64,000 nt of DNA from Terrimesophilobacter sp038243605. Lineage in GTDB: Bacteria > Actinomycetota > Actinomycetes > Actinomycetales > Microbacteriaceae. Both the position numbers and the translations under genes were made by a program. Shown in pieces: positions 43,234 to 51,470 of the stretch (position 1 is the first letter of the stretch; every line of letters begins with the position of its first letter). The notes beneath the pieces were generated by a model, which was given only the letters and a program-made list of their open reading frames with translations, made no database searches and was not told the DNA's origin. Location: assembly GCA_038243605.1 (NCBI GenBank), contig JBBSQX010000004.1, forward strand, positions 62,001-126,000, in the 5' to 3' direction.

Positions 43234-46200
43234 GTGATACTCGAGGGCTTAAGTGCCAGGCTTCTGCACGCCCACACGTTCGAGCGCGCCCTCAAAGAGG
43301 CTCGCCGCAGTGCCGATTTCTCGCTCGTGGATGGGCTCCGTGCGCCACTTCTCGCGAGCCTCCTCGCCGATCGCAGCGGCCCGCAGGCGCTCTTCGCGAT
43401 TGTGGCAACCGGGCGGGACTCTGAGTCGCTTCGGGATGCTCTGGCCTCGACAGTTCCAGATGCCGAGATTCTCGAGTTTCCCGCATGGGAAACCCTGCCG
43501 CACGAACGGCTGAGCCCGAGCGCCGAAACGGTGGGCAAACGCATCCGCGCGCTACGCCGATTGCACCAGTGGCAGAACGAAGGCGAGAATCGGCGCGCCA
43601 TAATCGTCGTCGCGAGTGTGCGTGCCGCGCTGCAGCCGCTCGCACCTGGGCTTGCCAGAATTGACCCGGTCACTCTCACGCTGGGTGGTAGGGGCTACAA
43701 CCTGGCCGAACTTTCTGAGCAGCTTGTAGCGCTCGCTTATGCGCGCGTGGACATGGTGACGCGTCGCGGCGAGTTCGCGGTGCGCGGCGGCATCCTTGAC
43801 GTGTTTGCGCCGACCGACGATCATCCTGTGCGCGCAGATTTCTTCGGTGATGAGCTGGAGCAGTTGCGCTTCTTTTCGGTGGCCGACCAGCGCTCACTCG
43901 ATACAGAGGTCAACTCTGTTGAACTGCAGGCGAGCCGCGAGCTGATTCTCACGGAGGCCGTGCGCCAGCGCGCGAGCGAGATGCAGCACGAGTTTCCGAG
44001 CCTCAGCACCATCCTCGCGAAGGTCGCGGAGGGCATCCCTGTCGACGGCATGGAGTCGCTCGCCCCTGCCCTTGTTGATGGGCTCGTTCCGGTGACCAAC
44101 TATCTGCCGTCGGATGCCGCCATGGTGGTTATTTCGCCGGAGCGCGTGGCGAGCCGCGCCGTGAGCCTTGGCGAAACGAATCGAGAATTTTTGGCGGCGG
44201 CGTGGAATGCGGCGACCGCGGGCGCCGAGGCTCCGATCGACTTGGATGCTGGCGACTTTCTCACCATGACGGAGCTGCGGGATGCTTCCGCCGGCCGTAC
44301 CTGGTGGACGATGAGCAGCTTCGATGCGGGCGTGCTGGAGCTTGGCGACGCCAGCGCCGAGGGACGTCTCGGCCATCGGAACATTGGCATCGGTACTTCG
44401 TCTCAAGGATCGGACGACGCCGACTACATTCGCCTCGACGCGAAACCCGCCCCAAGCTTCGCGGGCAACCCGGATGGCGCCATCGAGCACATAGCGGGCC
44501 TCCTGAACGCGGGATGGTCGGTCGTTATCACGGCGCAAGCCGCGGGGCTGATCGAGCGAGCATCTGATGTGCTGGCCGAGCACGGCTTAGCGGCACGGAT
44601 CGCCGAGAACCTTCCTGAGACCTTGGACGCTGGTGTTGCGTACTTGGTGAAGGCCTCTGTCGAAGCGGGTTTCGAGCTGGCGGAGGCGAAGCTGGCGGTG
44701 TTCAGCGAGGGCGAGTTTTATGGTCGAACGGCTGGCTTCGATTCCCGTCAGGTGAAGAAATTGGCAAGCCGGCGTCAAAACGTGGTGGACCCGTTGCAGC
44801 TGAAGGCCGGCGATTTCGTGGTACACCAGACTCACGGCATCGGCAAGTTTGTGGAGCTCGTGCAGCGCGAGGTGAGCACGGGCGGGCGTACGTCGAGGCG
44901 CCTTTCAGGCTCCGCAGGCTCGTCAACGAGTGGTTCCAAGGTCAATCGCGAGTACTTGCAGCTCGAGTATGCGCCGAGCAAACGCGGGTACCCGGGCGAC
45001 AAACTGTTTGTGCCCACCGATCAACTCGATCTGCTAACGAGGTATGTGGGCGGAGAGGCTCCTGCGCTCAGCAAGATGGGCGGCAGCGACTGGTCTGCGG
45101 CGAAGGGCAAAGCGCGTCGAGCAGTCAGAGACATTGCGGTCGAACTCGTGAAGCTCTACTCCGCTCGTATGGCGAGCAAGGGCCACGCTTTCGGCCCAGA
45201 TACCCCGTGGCAGCGTGAGCTGGAGGAGGCCTTCCCGTTCGTTGAGACGCCCGACCAGTTGGTCACGATCGACGAGGTGAAGGCGGACATGGAGAGGCCC
45301 ATTCCCATGGATCGCCTGCTTTCTGGCGATGTCGGTTACGGCAAAACGGAGATTGCGGTTCGGGCCGCGTTCAAAGCAGTTCAGGAGGGCAAGCAGGTGG
45401 CGATGCTGGTGCCGACGACACTGCTCGTGCGCCAACACATGGAGACGTTTGCGGAGCGCTTCGCCGGGTTTCCTGTTCATTTGCGCGCGCTCAGTCGTTT
45501 TCAGTCGGATCGCGAATCGAAGGAGACCATCGCTGGCCTCGCGGATGGCACTGTCGACATGGTGATCGGCACGCACCGGCTGCTCACCGGCAGCATTGTG
45601 TTCAAAGACTTGGGCCTCGCGATCATCGACGAGGAGCAGCGCTTCGGTGTTGAGCACAAGGATGCGCTCAAGAAGTTGAAGACGAACGTGGATGTGTTGG
45701 CGATGAGCGCCACGCCGATTCCGCGCACGCTAGAGATGGCGGTGACGGGCATCCGAGAGATGTCGACGCTGGCGACGCCGCCGGAGGATCGGCATCCGAT
45801 TCTCACTTTCGTTGGGCCTTACAGCGACAGGCAGGTGTCAGCGGCGATCAAACGTGAGCTGCTGCGTGAGGGTCAAGTCTTTTTCGTGCACAACCGGGTG
45901 TCGAGCATCAATCGGGTGGCGTCGCAGCTCGCCGAGCTCATTCCGGAGGCGCGCATCGCGGTCGCGCACGGGCAACTGCCGGAGGGCGTGCTCGAGCAGG
46001 TGATGGTGGATTTCTGGGAGCGCAAATTCGATGTGCTCGTGAGTACCACCATCATCGAGACGGGTATCGACATCACGAACGCGAACACGCTCATCATCGA
46101 CCGCGCAGATAAGTATGGGCTGAGTCAGTTGCATCAGATCCGTGGCCGAGTGGGGCGTGGCCGCGAGCGCGCGTACGCCTACTTCTTGTACGACGAGAAC

Positions 46201-46920
46201 AAGCCGCTGACCGAGACGGCTCACGACCGTCTCGCGACCATCGCTGCGAACAATGAGCTTGGTGGCGGTATGCAGATCGCGCTCCGGGACCTCGAGATTC
46301 GCGGTGCAGGTAACCTGCTCGGTGGCGAGCAGTCAGGTCACATTGCGGGCGTCGGCTTCGACCTCTACTTGCGGATGATCGGCGAGGCGGTGAACGATTT
46401 TCGTGGCGAGGTTGCGCAAGGCCAGACCGAGTTGCGACTCGAGTTGCCGGTTGATGCGCACATCCCAGAGGACTACGTGGAGAGCGAGCGGTTGCGTCTT
46501 GAGGCGTACCAAAAGTTGTCGGCGGCGAGCGGGCCGGCCGCTACCGACGGTCAAATTGACCTCGTGTTGGAGGAACTCGCGGACCGTTATGGCCCGCCCC
46601 CGGAGGCAGTGCAGAACCTAATCTCGGTATCGCGCTTGCGCAAGACCGCCCAGAAGGCGGGGATTTCGGAGCTCGTCACTGCGGCAGGCAAGGTGCGCAT
46701 CGTGGGCGCCGAGCTACCAGATTCGATTCAGGTGCGCTTGCAGCGCATGTATCCAGGGTCGCGGTATCTCGCGCAGACCCGCACCGTGATGTTGCCGTTG
46801 CCAGAGGCTGTGCATGGGGAACCGCTAGATGATGCTGCCCTCATCGAGTGGGTCTCAAGCCTGATGGGCGCGATCTACCCGCCGCCTGTTGTCGTGCCCG
46901 CTGAGGCCCCCGTTCCCTGA
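43234..46920 (+). CDS. mfd: Transcription-repair coupling factor
   Basis: Mfd removes stalled RNA polymerase and recruits UvrA. The 1228-aa protein has the UvrB-like N-terminal region (WETLPHERLSPSAETVGKR), the RNA polymerase-interaction domain around residue 520-600, and the superfamily 2 translocase: LLSGDVGYGKTEIA (Walker A), AIIDEEQRFGV (DEEQ), MSATPIPRTL, TTIIETGIDI and QIRGRVGRGRERAYAYF. The TRG motif and a UvrA-masking C-terminal domain follow. A Ser/Gly-rich stretch (SRRLSGSAGSSTSGSK, about residue 553-570) interrupts the interaction domain and is unusual. Start GTG 43234. Confidence 0.97.
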   Translation: MILEGLSARLLHAHTFERALKEARRSADFSLVDGLRAPLLASLLADRSGPQALFAIVATGRDSESLRDALASTVPDAEILEFPAWETLPHERLSPSAETVGKRIRALRRLHQWQNEGENRRAIIVVASVRAALQPLAPGLARIDPVTLTLGGRGYNLAELSEQLVALAYARVDMVTRRGEFAVRGGILDVFAPTDDHPVRADFFGDELEQLRFFSVADQRSLDTEVNSVELQASRELILTEAVRQRASEMQHEFPSLSTILAKVAEGIPVDGMESLAPALVDGLVPVTNYLPSDAAMVVISPERVASRAVSLGETNREFLAAAWNAATAGAEAPIDLDAGDFLTMTELRDASAGRTWWTMSSFDAGVLELGDASAEGRLGHRNIGIGTSSQGSDDADYIRLDAKPAPSFAGNPDGAIEHIAGLLNAGWSVVITAQAAGLIERASDVLAEHGLAARIAENLPETLDAGVAYLVKASVEAGFELAEAKLAVFSEGEFYGRTAGFDSRQVKKLASRRQNVVDPLQLKAGDFVVHQTHGIGKFVELVQREVSTGGRTSRRLSGSAGSSTSGSKVNREYLQLEYAPSKRGYPGDKLFVPTDQLDLLTRYVGGEAPALSKMGGSDWSAAKGKARRAVRDIAVELVKLYSARMASKGHAFGPDTPWQRELEEAFPFVETPDQLVTIDEVKADMERPIPMDRLLSGDVGYGKTEIAVRAAFKAVQEGKQVAMLVPTTLLVRQHMETFAERFAGFPVHLRALSRFQSDRESKETIAGLADGTVDMVIGTHRLLTGSIVFKDLGLAIIDEEQRFGVEHKDALKKLKTNVDVLAMSATPIPRTLEMAVTGIREMSTLATPPEDRHPILTFVGPYSDRQVSAAIKRELLREGQVFFVHNRVSSINRVASQLAELIPEARIAVAHGQLPEGVLEQVMVDFWERKFDVLVSTTIIETGIDITNANTLIIDRADKYGLSQLHQIRGRVGRGRERAYAYFLYDENKPLTETAHDRLATIAANNELGGGMQIALRDLEIRGAGNLLGGEQSGHIAGVGFDLYLRMIGEAVNDFRGEVAQGQTELRLELPVDAHIPEDYVESERLRLEAYQKLSAASGPAATDGQIDLVLEELADRYGPPPEAVQNLISVSRLRKTAQKAGISELVTAAGKVRIVGAELPDSIQVRLQRMYPGSRYLAQTRTVMLPLPEAVHGEPLDDAALIEWVSSLMGAIYPPPVVVPAEAPVP

Positions 46921-46935
46921 GGCACTCGATGGAAA
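46913..46935. repeat. REP-like palindrome, copy 2, overlapping the mfd stop
   Basis: TTCCCTGAGGCACTCGATGGAAA matches the copy at 43069 with small changes and covers the mfd stop codon, so the last mfd codons derive from or feed into the element. Confidence 0.6.
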
Positions 46936-46946
46936 AACCGACCTAC

Positions 46947-47774
46947 CTAAGGCAGAGCCACGATGCTGATCTGGTCAAGCAGGTCCTCAAGTGGTGACTC
47001 CGCACCGTCCATGGTTGCGGTGGGGCAGCTGACGAGCGCGTACATGTACGATCCGGAGCTCGGCATCGACCTGGCAAGGAATACGTTAACGTAGTCCCCT
47101 AGAGATGTCGTGTAATCCACTCTGGCGGTCGCGAATTCGATGGTGTGCGAACCAGATATTCCTAGGCCGACCTCGGCTGGGCGCATGCCCGTGACGATGG
47201 CATCCGGCACTTCCTTGACGATGCTGTCGGTGAGGTCATTCATGAGCTGAGTAGATTGAGCCGCGTCGCTTGGCGATGATGCGTCAACCGACTGCATGTT
47301 TTGTGAGGTTGTGAACAAGCAGCCAAGTGCCTTGCTCTCGAACTGGTTCACTCCCTCCTGGTCAAAGATGTTGATATCCCACCCGCTGAGAAAGGGGGTA
47401 TTCCAGACTGGCGGATTCGAAAAGGCGGCACTGCCGTCGAGAGGGATGTTGTCAGTGCTGGGGTCTGACTCAGTTGGACTGATCGACGCCTCGCCGGTGG
47501 GGGTAGGCGGTAGCCCTTGGCCGCAGCTTCCTGGCATGCTGCAGTCTTCAATCTGCCGAGTGTTCAAGAACATGGAGACCACCATGATCGCGACGACGAT
47601 GATTCCGATAAGAAGTAACCCGCCCCCGATAATGAGGGCTATCGCCCAGCCGGGCAGGCGTTTCTTGGAGGGAACAGGCGCGCCAGGATCGGTCGGCCCG
47701 ACGGGCACTCCGGCCGGCATTGGCGGCTGGCCGTTCTCGGGCGGGACGCCATCGTGTGGTGTCTGGTCAGTCAT
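46947..47774 (-). CDS. Hypothetical membrane-anchored protein with Pro-rich N-terminus
   Basis: A 275-aa protein that I do not recognise. The first 35 residues are rich in Pro and Gly (cytoplasmic), followed by KKRLPG and one hydrophobic helix (about 43-70), then a Thr/Ser/Pro linker and a globular extracytoplasmic domain with paired cysteines (EDCSMPGSC, GCLF, SCPT). Topology is N-in, C-out. It is convergent with mfd and stands alone. Similar single-pass designs are common in actinobacteria, with no known function. Confidence 0.75.
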   Translation of the reverse strand: MTDQTPHDGVPPENGQPPMPAGVPVGPTDPGAPVPSKKRLPGWAIALIIGGGLLLIGIIVVAIMVVSMFLNTRQIEDCSMPGSCGQGLPPTPTGEASISPTESDPSTDNIPLDGSAAFSNPPVWNTPFLSGWDINIFDQEGVNQFESKALGCLFTTSQNMQSVDASSPSDAAQSTQLMNDLTDSIVKEVPDAIVTGMRPAEVGLGISGSHTIEFATARVDYTTSLGDYVNVFLARSMPSSGSYMYALVSCPTATMDGAESPLEDLLDQISIVALP

Positions 47775-47850
47775 TGTGTCTCCTCGGCTGTACGTGCTCG
47801 TCTACCTTCCTAAGACAATAGCGAGGAGTCGCCACCGCTGCCATTGCCCA

Positions 47851-47874
47851 GTTGCCTGAGGCTCTCGAGGGGAG
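47851..47874. repeat. REP-like palindrome, copy 3
   Basis: GCCTGAGGCTCTCGAGGGGAGC resembles the element at 43069. It lies upstream of both neighbouring divergent genes. Confidence 0.55.
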
Positions 47875-47936
47875 CGAGCACTCTTCGCTTCATCTGCTGC
47901 GTAGCGCTTCCGGATGGTTGTCGATATGGTGACGGC

Positions 47937-48176
47937 ATGGACCCTATTTTTCCTGACAATTTCGGAATTTTCTATGGCTTCGGCATTGTGTTAGCCGTGG
48001 TCTGGTTTGTAGTGACGGTGCTGTTCGTCATCCTTGCAATCTGGATTCAGTACACGATCATGTGGAAGGCGGTGCGCCGCGGCATGCGTGAGTTCCATTA
48101 CGGCAGCAAGCATGCGCCGAGTGTGGCGCCTCAGGTGGCTCCACAGGCTGTTGCGCCACCCGAGTCAATGGCGTAA
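47937..48176 (+). CDS. Small membrane protein, hypothetical
   Basis: A 79-aa protein with one long hydrophobic helix (about 12-45) and a basic, then Pro/Ala-rich cytoplasmic tail (WKAVRRGMREFHYG). No family recognised. The start ATG 47937 precedes MDPIFPDNFGIFYGFG. No strong ribosome-binding site is evident. Confidence 0.55.
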   Translation: MDPIFPDNFGIFYGFGIVLAVVWFVVTVLFVILAIWIQYTIMWKAVRRGMREFHYGSKHAPSVAPQVAPQAVAPPESMA

Positions 48177-48277
48177 ACCTGCGGCAACTTTCTCTCCGCC
48201 CTGCTACTTCGCGCCGCAAAGTCGTGAGAGTGGCGTCACGACTAATCGCTCCCGCCAGCGTTGCATGTAAATAATTC

Positions 48278-48306
48278 TTGACATGATGTAAACAATCCCT
48301 TACTGT
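48278..48306 (+). promoter_or_regulatory. Sigma-70-type promoter with flanking inverted repeat
   Basis: TTGACA (48278-48283), a 17-base spacer and TACTGT (48301-48306) form a good vegetative promoter. CTTGACAT overlapping the -35 box is repeated inverted as ATGTCAAG about 23 bases on, at the expected transcript start. It may be an operator for the XRE regulator encoded two genes later. Confidence 0.6.
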
Positions 48307-48340
48307 CGTGATGTCAAGAAAACTTTACAAGGGAGTGCTC

Positions 48341-48766
48341 GTGTCGGCTGAAGAAAAAGGCGTCTGGATTTTGGGCGTCGTTGCTGTGGTGGCGTACGGA
48401 ATTTACGTGAGCGTGATTCTTGGGCTCGCGGATGGGCCGCTGCACGAGGTCGCGTTTGCGTGGCCCATGGTGTGGACCATCATCGGTGCGATTGTCGCCG
48501 GCATCGTCTTGACGATCATTTCGACGATCGTGTGGCCGAAGGATGCCGGCAAGAAAGACACCCGCGATAAGGAGATTGCCCGGTTCGGTGACTTCGTGGG
48601 CAGCGGGTTCGTTTCTGCTGGCGCGATCGCGGCAATGATCATGGTAATGCTGCAGTGGGACTACTTTTGGATCGCCAACGTCATCTACCTCGGCTTCGTC
48701 TTGTCAGCCGTCCTGGCCACGACGGCGAAGGTTGTGGCTTACCGCGGAGGGTTTCAGCGGTGGTGA
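48341..48766 (+). CDS. Four-helix membrane protein, hypothetical
   Basis: A 141-aa protein with four hydrophobic helices in two pairs separated by a charged loop (WPKDAGKKDTRDKEIARFGDFVG). I do not know its function. I place the start at GTG 48341, which follows AAGGGAG at good spacing and lies downstream of the promoter, over ATG 48311. Its stop overlaps the start of the XRE regulator gene, an arrangement seen for many small membrane-protein/regulator pairs. Confidence 0.75.
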   Translation: MSAEEKGVWILGVVAVVAYGIYVSVILGLADGPLHEVAFAWPMVWTIIGAIVAGIVLTIISTIVWPKDAGKKDTRDKEIARFGDFVGSGFVSAGAIAAMIMVMLQWDYFWIANVIYLGFVLSAVLATTAKVVAYRGGFQRW

Positions 48767-48993
48767 AGCCAACGAGTGTCACGAACAACATCCGCGGTTT
48801 GCGGTTTGCTCACGGCGAGCTCACGCAGGCGGAGTTGGCGGATCGAGTGGGCTTGACCCGCCAGACGATCATCGCGATCGAGCAGGGCAAGTATTCGCCT
48901 TCCCTTGAGGTGGCCTTCCAGATCGCGCAGGTGTTCGGTGTGGCGCTCGATGACGTCTTTCAGTACCCACAATCTATTGAGGATTCCAAATGA
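48763..48993 (+). CDS. XRE-family helix-turn-helix regulator
   Basis: A 76-aa single-domain regulator of the YozG/Cro type: NIRGLRFAHGELTQAELADRVGLTRQTIIAIEQGKYSPSLEVAFQIAQVFGVALDDVF. GTG 48763 overlaps the upstream stop, and its own stop overlaps the next gene's ATG. It probably autoregulates the operon from the repeat at the promoter. Confidence 0.93.
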   Translation: MKPTSVTNNIRGLRFAHGELTQAELADRVGLTRQTIIAIEQGKYSPSLEVAFQIAQVFGVALDDVFQYPQSIEDSK

Positions 48994-49964
48994 AAGCAGT
49001 GACCCAGAACCGTTACGGTTCCGCAGATGTTCTCGAGCTGAGCGATGTTGAGCGCCCGGCTCCCGCGCCAGAGCAGGTGCTCATCCGTGTGCGCGCAGCC
49101 GGCGTGAATATGGCTGACTGGCACATGATGGCGGGAAAGCCCACGATCATGCGCCTGTTTGGTCTCGGGTTTCGCGGGCCAAAGATGCGCACGCGTGGAA
49201 CGGATGTTGCGGGCGTCGTGGAGCAGGTTGGCTCCGCGGTGACCGCGTTTGCGATCGGCGACGAGGTGTTTGGTTCCGCTGATGCCACCTTCGCTGAGTT
49301 CGCGCTCGCGAAGGCAACTCGGCTGCTCCCGAAGCCGCAGAATGTGACATTCGAACAAGCCTCAGCCTCTTCGATGGTGGGCTACACCGCGTTGCAAGCT
49401 CTACGCGCCGGGGGAGTGGAGTCGGAGGCGCTCGCAGGCCAGAGCATCCTCGTGATCGGTGCTGCTGGTGGGGTGGGGAGTATGACGGTGCAGCTGGCCA
49501 AACATTTCGGCGCGACCGTCACGGGCGTCTGCAGCACAGGGAAGGTCGACTTCGTGCTTTCACTGGGGGCGGATGAGGTCATCGACTACAAAAAATCCGT
49601 GCTATTTGGCACCTACGATGCGATCATCGACACGGCGGGCGGCCGCTCGCTGGACGTGTTGTGGAAGCAGCTCGTGCCCAAAGGTCGCCTCGTGATCGTG
49701 GGGGCAGAGGGCGGCAACGCGTTCCTTGGGCTGCTGGGCCGCAGCCTTCGTGCCGTAGTGCTTGGCCCCTTCGTGAGTTACAAGACCATCACCCTCATGG
49801 CTACAGAGAAACCGGATGACCTGGCCACCATCCGCGACCTGCTCACCTCCGGCGCGATCACCGTGCCCATCGAGCGCGCGTTTCCGCTCGCCGAGGCCGC
49901 GAATGCCATTCGGCACCTTGAGGCCGGGATGGCGCGCGGGAAAGTTGTTGTGACCGTTCCCTGA
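48990..49964 (+). CDS. NAD(P)-dependent zinc-free alcohol dehydrogenase / quinone oxidoreductase
   Basis: A 324-aa medium-chain dehydrogenase of the quinone-oxidoreductase subgroup. The cofactor motif is VIGAAGGVGSMTVQLAKHFGATVTGVCS. The catalytic GroES-like domain reads RVRAAGVNMADWHMMAGKP and GTDVAGVVEQVG. The structural and catalytic zinc cysteines are missing, as expected for this subgroup. ATGA overlap couples it to the XRE regulator. Substrate unknown. Confidence 0.92.
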   Translation: MKAVTQNRYGSADVLELSDVERPAPAPEQVLIRVRAAGVNMADWHMMAGKPTIMRLFGLGFRGPKMRTRGTDVAGVVEQVGSAVTAFAIGDEVFGSADATFAEFALAKATRLLPKPQNVTFEQASASSMVGYTALQALRAGGVESEALAGQSILVIGAAGGVGSMTVQLAKHFGATVTGVCSTGKVDFVLSLGADEVIDYKKSVLFGTYDAIIDTAGGRSLDVLWKQLVPKGRLVIVGAEGGNAFLGLLGRSLRAVVLGPFVSYKTITLMATEKPDDLATIRDLLTSGAITVPIERAFPLAEAANAIRHLEAGMARGKVVVTVP

Positions 49965-49992
49965 AGAGGCCGGAGGCCGTCTCGAAGGAGAG
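49957..49992. repeat. REP-like palindrome, copy 4
   Basis: TTCCCTGA and TCTCGAAGGAGA flank an inner GGCCGGAGGCC hairpin, a longer version of the element at 43069. It overlaps the dehydrogenase stop codon. Confidence 0.55.
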
Positions 49993-50016
49993 CTCGAGTA
50001 TCCTAATAAGTACGTC

Positions 50017-50033
50017 ACGTACATGATGTACGT
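50017..50033. promoter_or_regulatory. Perfect palindromic operator of the toxin-antitoxin pair
   Basis: ACGTACAT, one central base and ATGTACGT form a perfect palindrome 20 bases before the antitoxin ATG, flanked by further TACGTCA half-sites on both sides. This is the expected autoregulatory site of a Phd/YefM-type antitoxin. Confidence 0.75.
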
Positions 50034-50052
50034 CATGTAGTAGAATCGTCAC

Positions 50053-50478
50053 ATGTTCTCCACAGTCCGCACCACCTACCCGTCCTTCACCGACGCGCGC
50101 AGTTCGCTCAAGGACATCCTTGATGCGGTGAAGGATGGTGCCGTGGTGAGCATCGAGCGGGGCAACCAGGTCGCAGTCGTGACCGACCGCGAGCGTCTGC
50201 GTGACCTGTTGTTGACGGCGGTGCCGTCGTCTGCGAAGGTGATTGCCGAGGAGGGCGCATGGGTCATCGTGATCCCGGCTACTCCGTTCGCGGCCGAGGG
50301 TGACACGTTGGATTCCGCAATTGACGAGCTCATCGCCAACCTCAGGGAGTACGCAGCGGAGTGGGTGGAGCATTTTGCGTCCGCACCGAACCACTCCGGC
50401 TATTGGGCTCTCGTGCAGTTGGTGACCCTCTCGACGGATGACGGTCTGCGTGATTGGTTGACGAGCGGCCAGGAATGA
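50053..50478 (+). CDS. Phd/YefM-like antitoxin with a C-terminal extension
   Basis: A 141-aa protein. The first 50 residues (TDARSSLKDILDAVKDGAVVSIERGNQVAVVTDRERL) match the Phd/YefM antitoxin DNA-binding fold, which makes dimers that bind palindromic operators. The remaining 90 residues are longer than usual and may bind and neutralise the partner. The operator palindrome lies just upstream. The stop overlaps the partner start. Confidence 0.75.
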   Translation: MFSTVRTTYPSFTDARSSLKDILDAVKDGAVVSIERGNQVAVVTDRERLRDLLLTAVPSSAKVIAEEGAWVIVIPATPFAAEGDTLDSAIDELIANLREYAAEWVEHFASAPNHSGYWALVQLVTLSTDDGLRDWLTSGQE

Positions 50479-50930
50479 CGAAGGAGCCGTTGGTTGAGGG
50501 ATCGTCGAAGACGATCGTCTCGAAACCAACTCGCGATGACCACGAGAAGTTCTGCGTCACTGAGGGCTGGACTCTCGTGACCGATGCCCGCGGCCGCGCG
50601 GTCGGCCATCACGCCACGTACAAACTGATCACACCTACTGGGGACGTGTTGCGCACGCGGATTTCGCATCCGGTGAATCGCTCGACCTACGCGCCTTCGA
50701 TGTGGTCTCACATTCTGCGCGACCAGCTGCAGGTCACTGCGGGGGAGTTCTGGTCTTGTGTGCTCGACGGCACGCGTCCCGACCGCGGTGCATTGGTTGT
50801 GCCGGATGCTGCGCTTCCGCTGCACCTCGTCGCCCGGCTCGTGCGTGAGTTGGGTCTGACGCGCGAGGAAATCGCTGGGCTCAGCGTTGAGGATGCATCC
50901 CGTTGTTTGGCCGACCAGGTGGACTTGTAG
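50475..50930 (+). CDS. Putative toxin of the pair, uncharacterised
   Basis: A 151-aa protein coupled to the antitoxin by an ATGA overlap. I recognise no RelE, PIN or Doc motif. Segments of note are ATYKLITPTGDVLRTRISHPVNRSTY, then a helical C-terminal half. Size, order and overlap argue for a toxin role; the order antitoxin-toxin is the usual one. A non-toxic partner such as a chaperone cannot be excluded. Confidence 0.55.
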   Translation: MTKEPLVEGSSKTIVSKPTRDDHEKFCVTEGWTLVTDARGRAVGHHATYKLITPTGDVLRTRISHPVNRSTYAPSMWSHILRDQLQVTAGEFWSCVLDGTRPDRGALVVPDAALPLHLVARLVRELGLTREEIAGLSVEDASRCLADQVDL

Positions 50931-50987
50931 CTCTTTGCTTTCAGGCTCCGTAGCCTCCGAGGCCAGTCGGTCAGATAGTCTCGCGTC

Positions 50988-51470
50988 ATGTCTTTGCCTG
51001 AGGTGTGTGTCTGCTATCTCATCCGGGAGTCAGTCAACGGAACTGAGGTTCTGCTTGGCCGAAAGAAGACTGGTCTGGGTAGAGGCAAGCTTGTGGGTCC
51101 GGGTGGAAAGTTGGAGGGGTCGGAGTCGCCCATCGAGGCTGTTCGTCGTGAAGTCGAGGAAGAAGTTGGGGTTCGCGTCGACACCGATTCACTTGAGCTT
51201 GTCGGTGAGTTGACGTATCCGTTCCCTCATCGCACCGAGTGGAGCCAGAAGTCGTGGGCGTTCACCTGCAACGCGTGGGACGGCGAACCGGCGGAGTCTC
51301 CTGAACTTCAACCCGAGTGGTTTCCTTTGGCCGCGTTACCTCTCGATCAGATGTGGGACGACGCAAAGTACTGGCTCCCATCCGCCCTCGCCGGCAAACG
51401 GGTCAAGGCCACCTTTTCTTTCGGGCAGGACGGTTCGACGGTGGAAAGCACTGACTGGGTAACGCCTTAG
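50988..51470 (+). CDS. NUDIX hydrolase (MutT-like)
   Basis: A 160-aa NUDIX enzyme. The Nudix box is complete: GKLEGSE, then a seven-residue spacer and REVEEEVGV (about 38-60). MutT-type relatives hydrolyse 8-oxo-dGTP or other nucleoside diphosphate derivatives. FPHRTEWSQKSWAFTC and PEWFPLAALPLDQMWDDAKYWLP fit the MTH1-like group. Its stop overlaps the stop of the convergent SRA-HNH gene by four bases. Confidence 0.92.
   Translation: MSLPEVCVCYLIRESVNGTEVLLGRKKTGLGRGKLVGPGGKLEGSESPIEAVRREVEEEVGVRVDTDSLELVGELTYPFPHRTEWSQKSWAFTCNAWDGEPAESPELQPEWFPLAALPLDQMWDDAKYWLPSALAGKRVKATFSFGQDGSTVESTDWVTP

Noticed and set aside
44885..44940. Possible frameshift in mfd
   Set aside because: The frame is open throughout and motifs on both sides are in register; only a low-complexity insertion is present.
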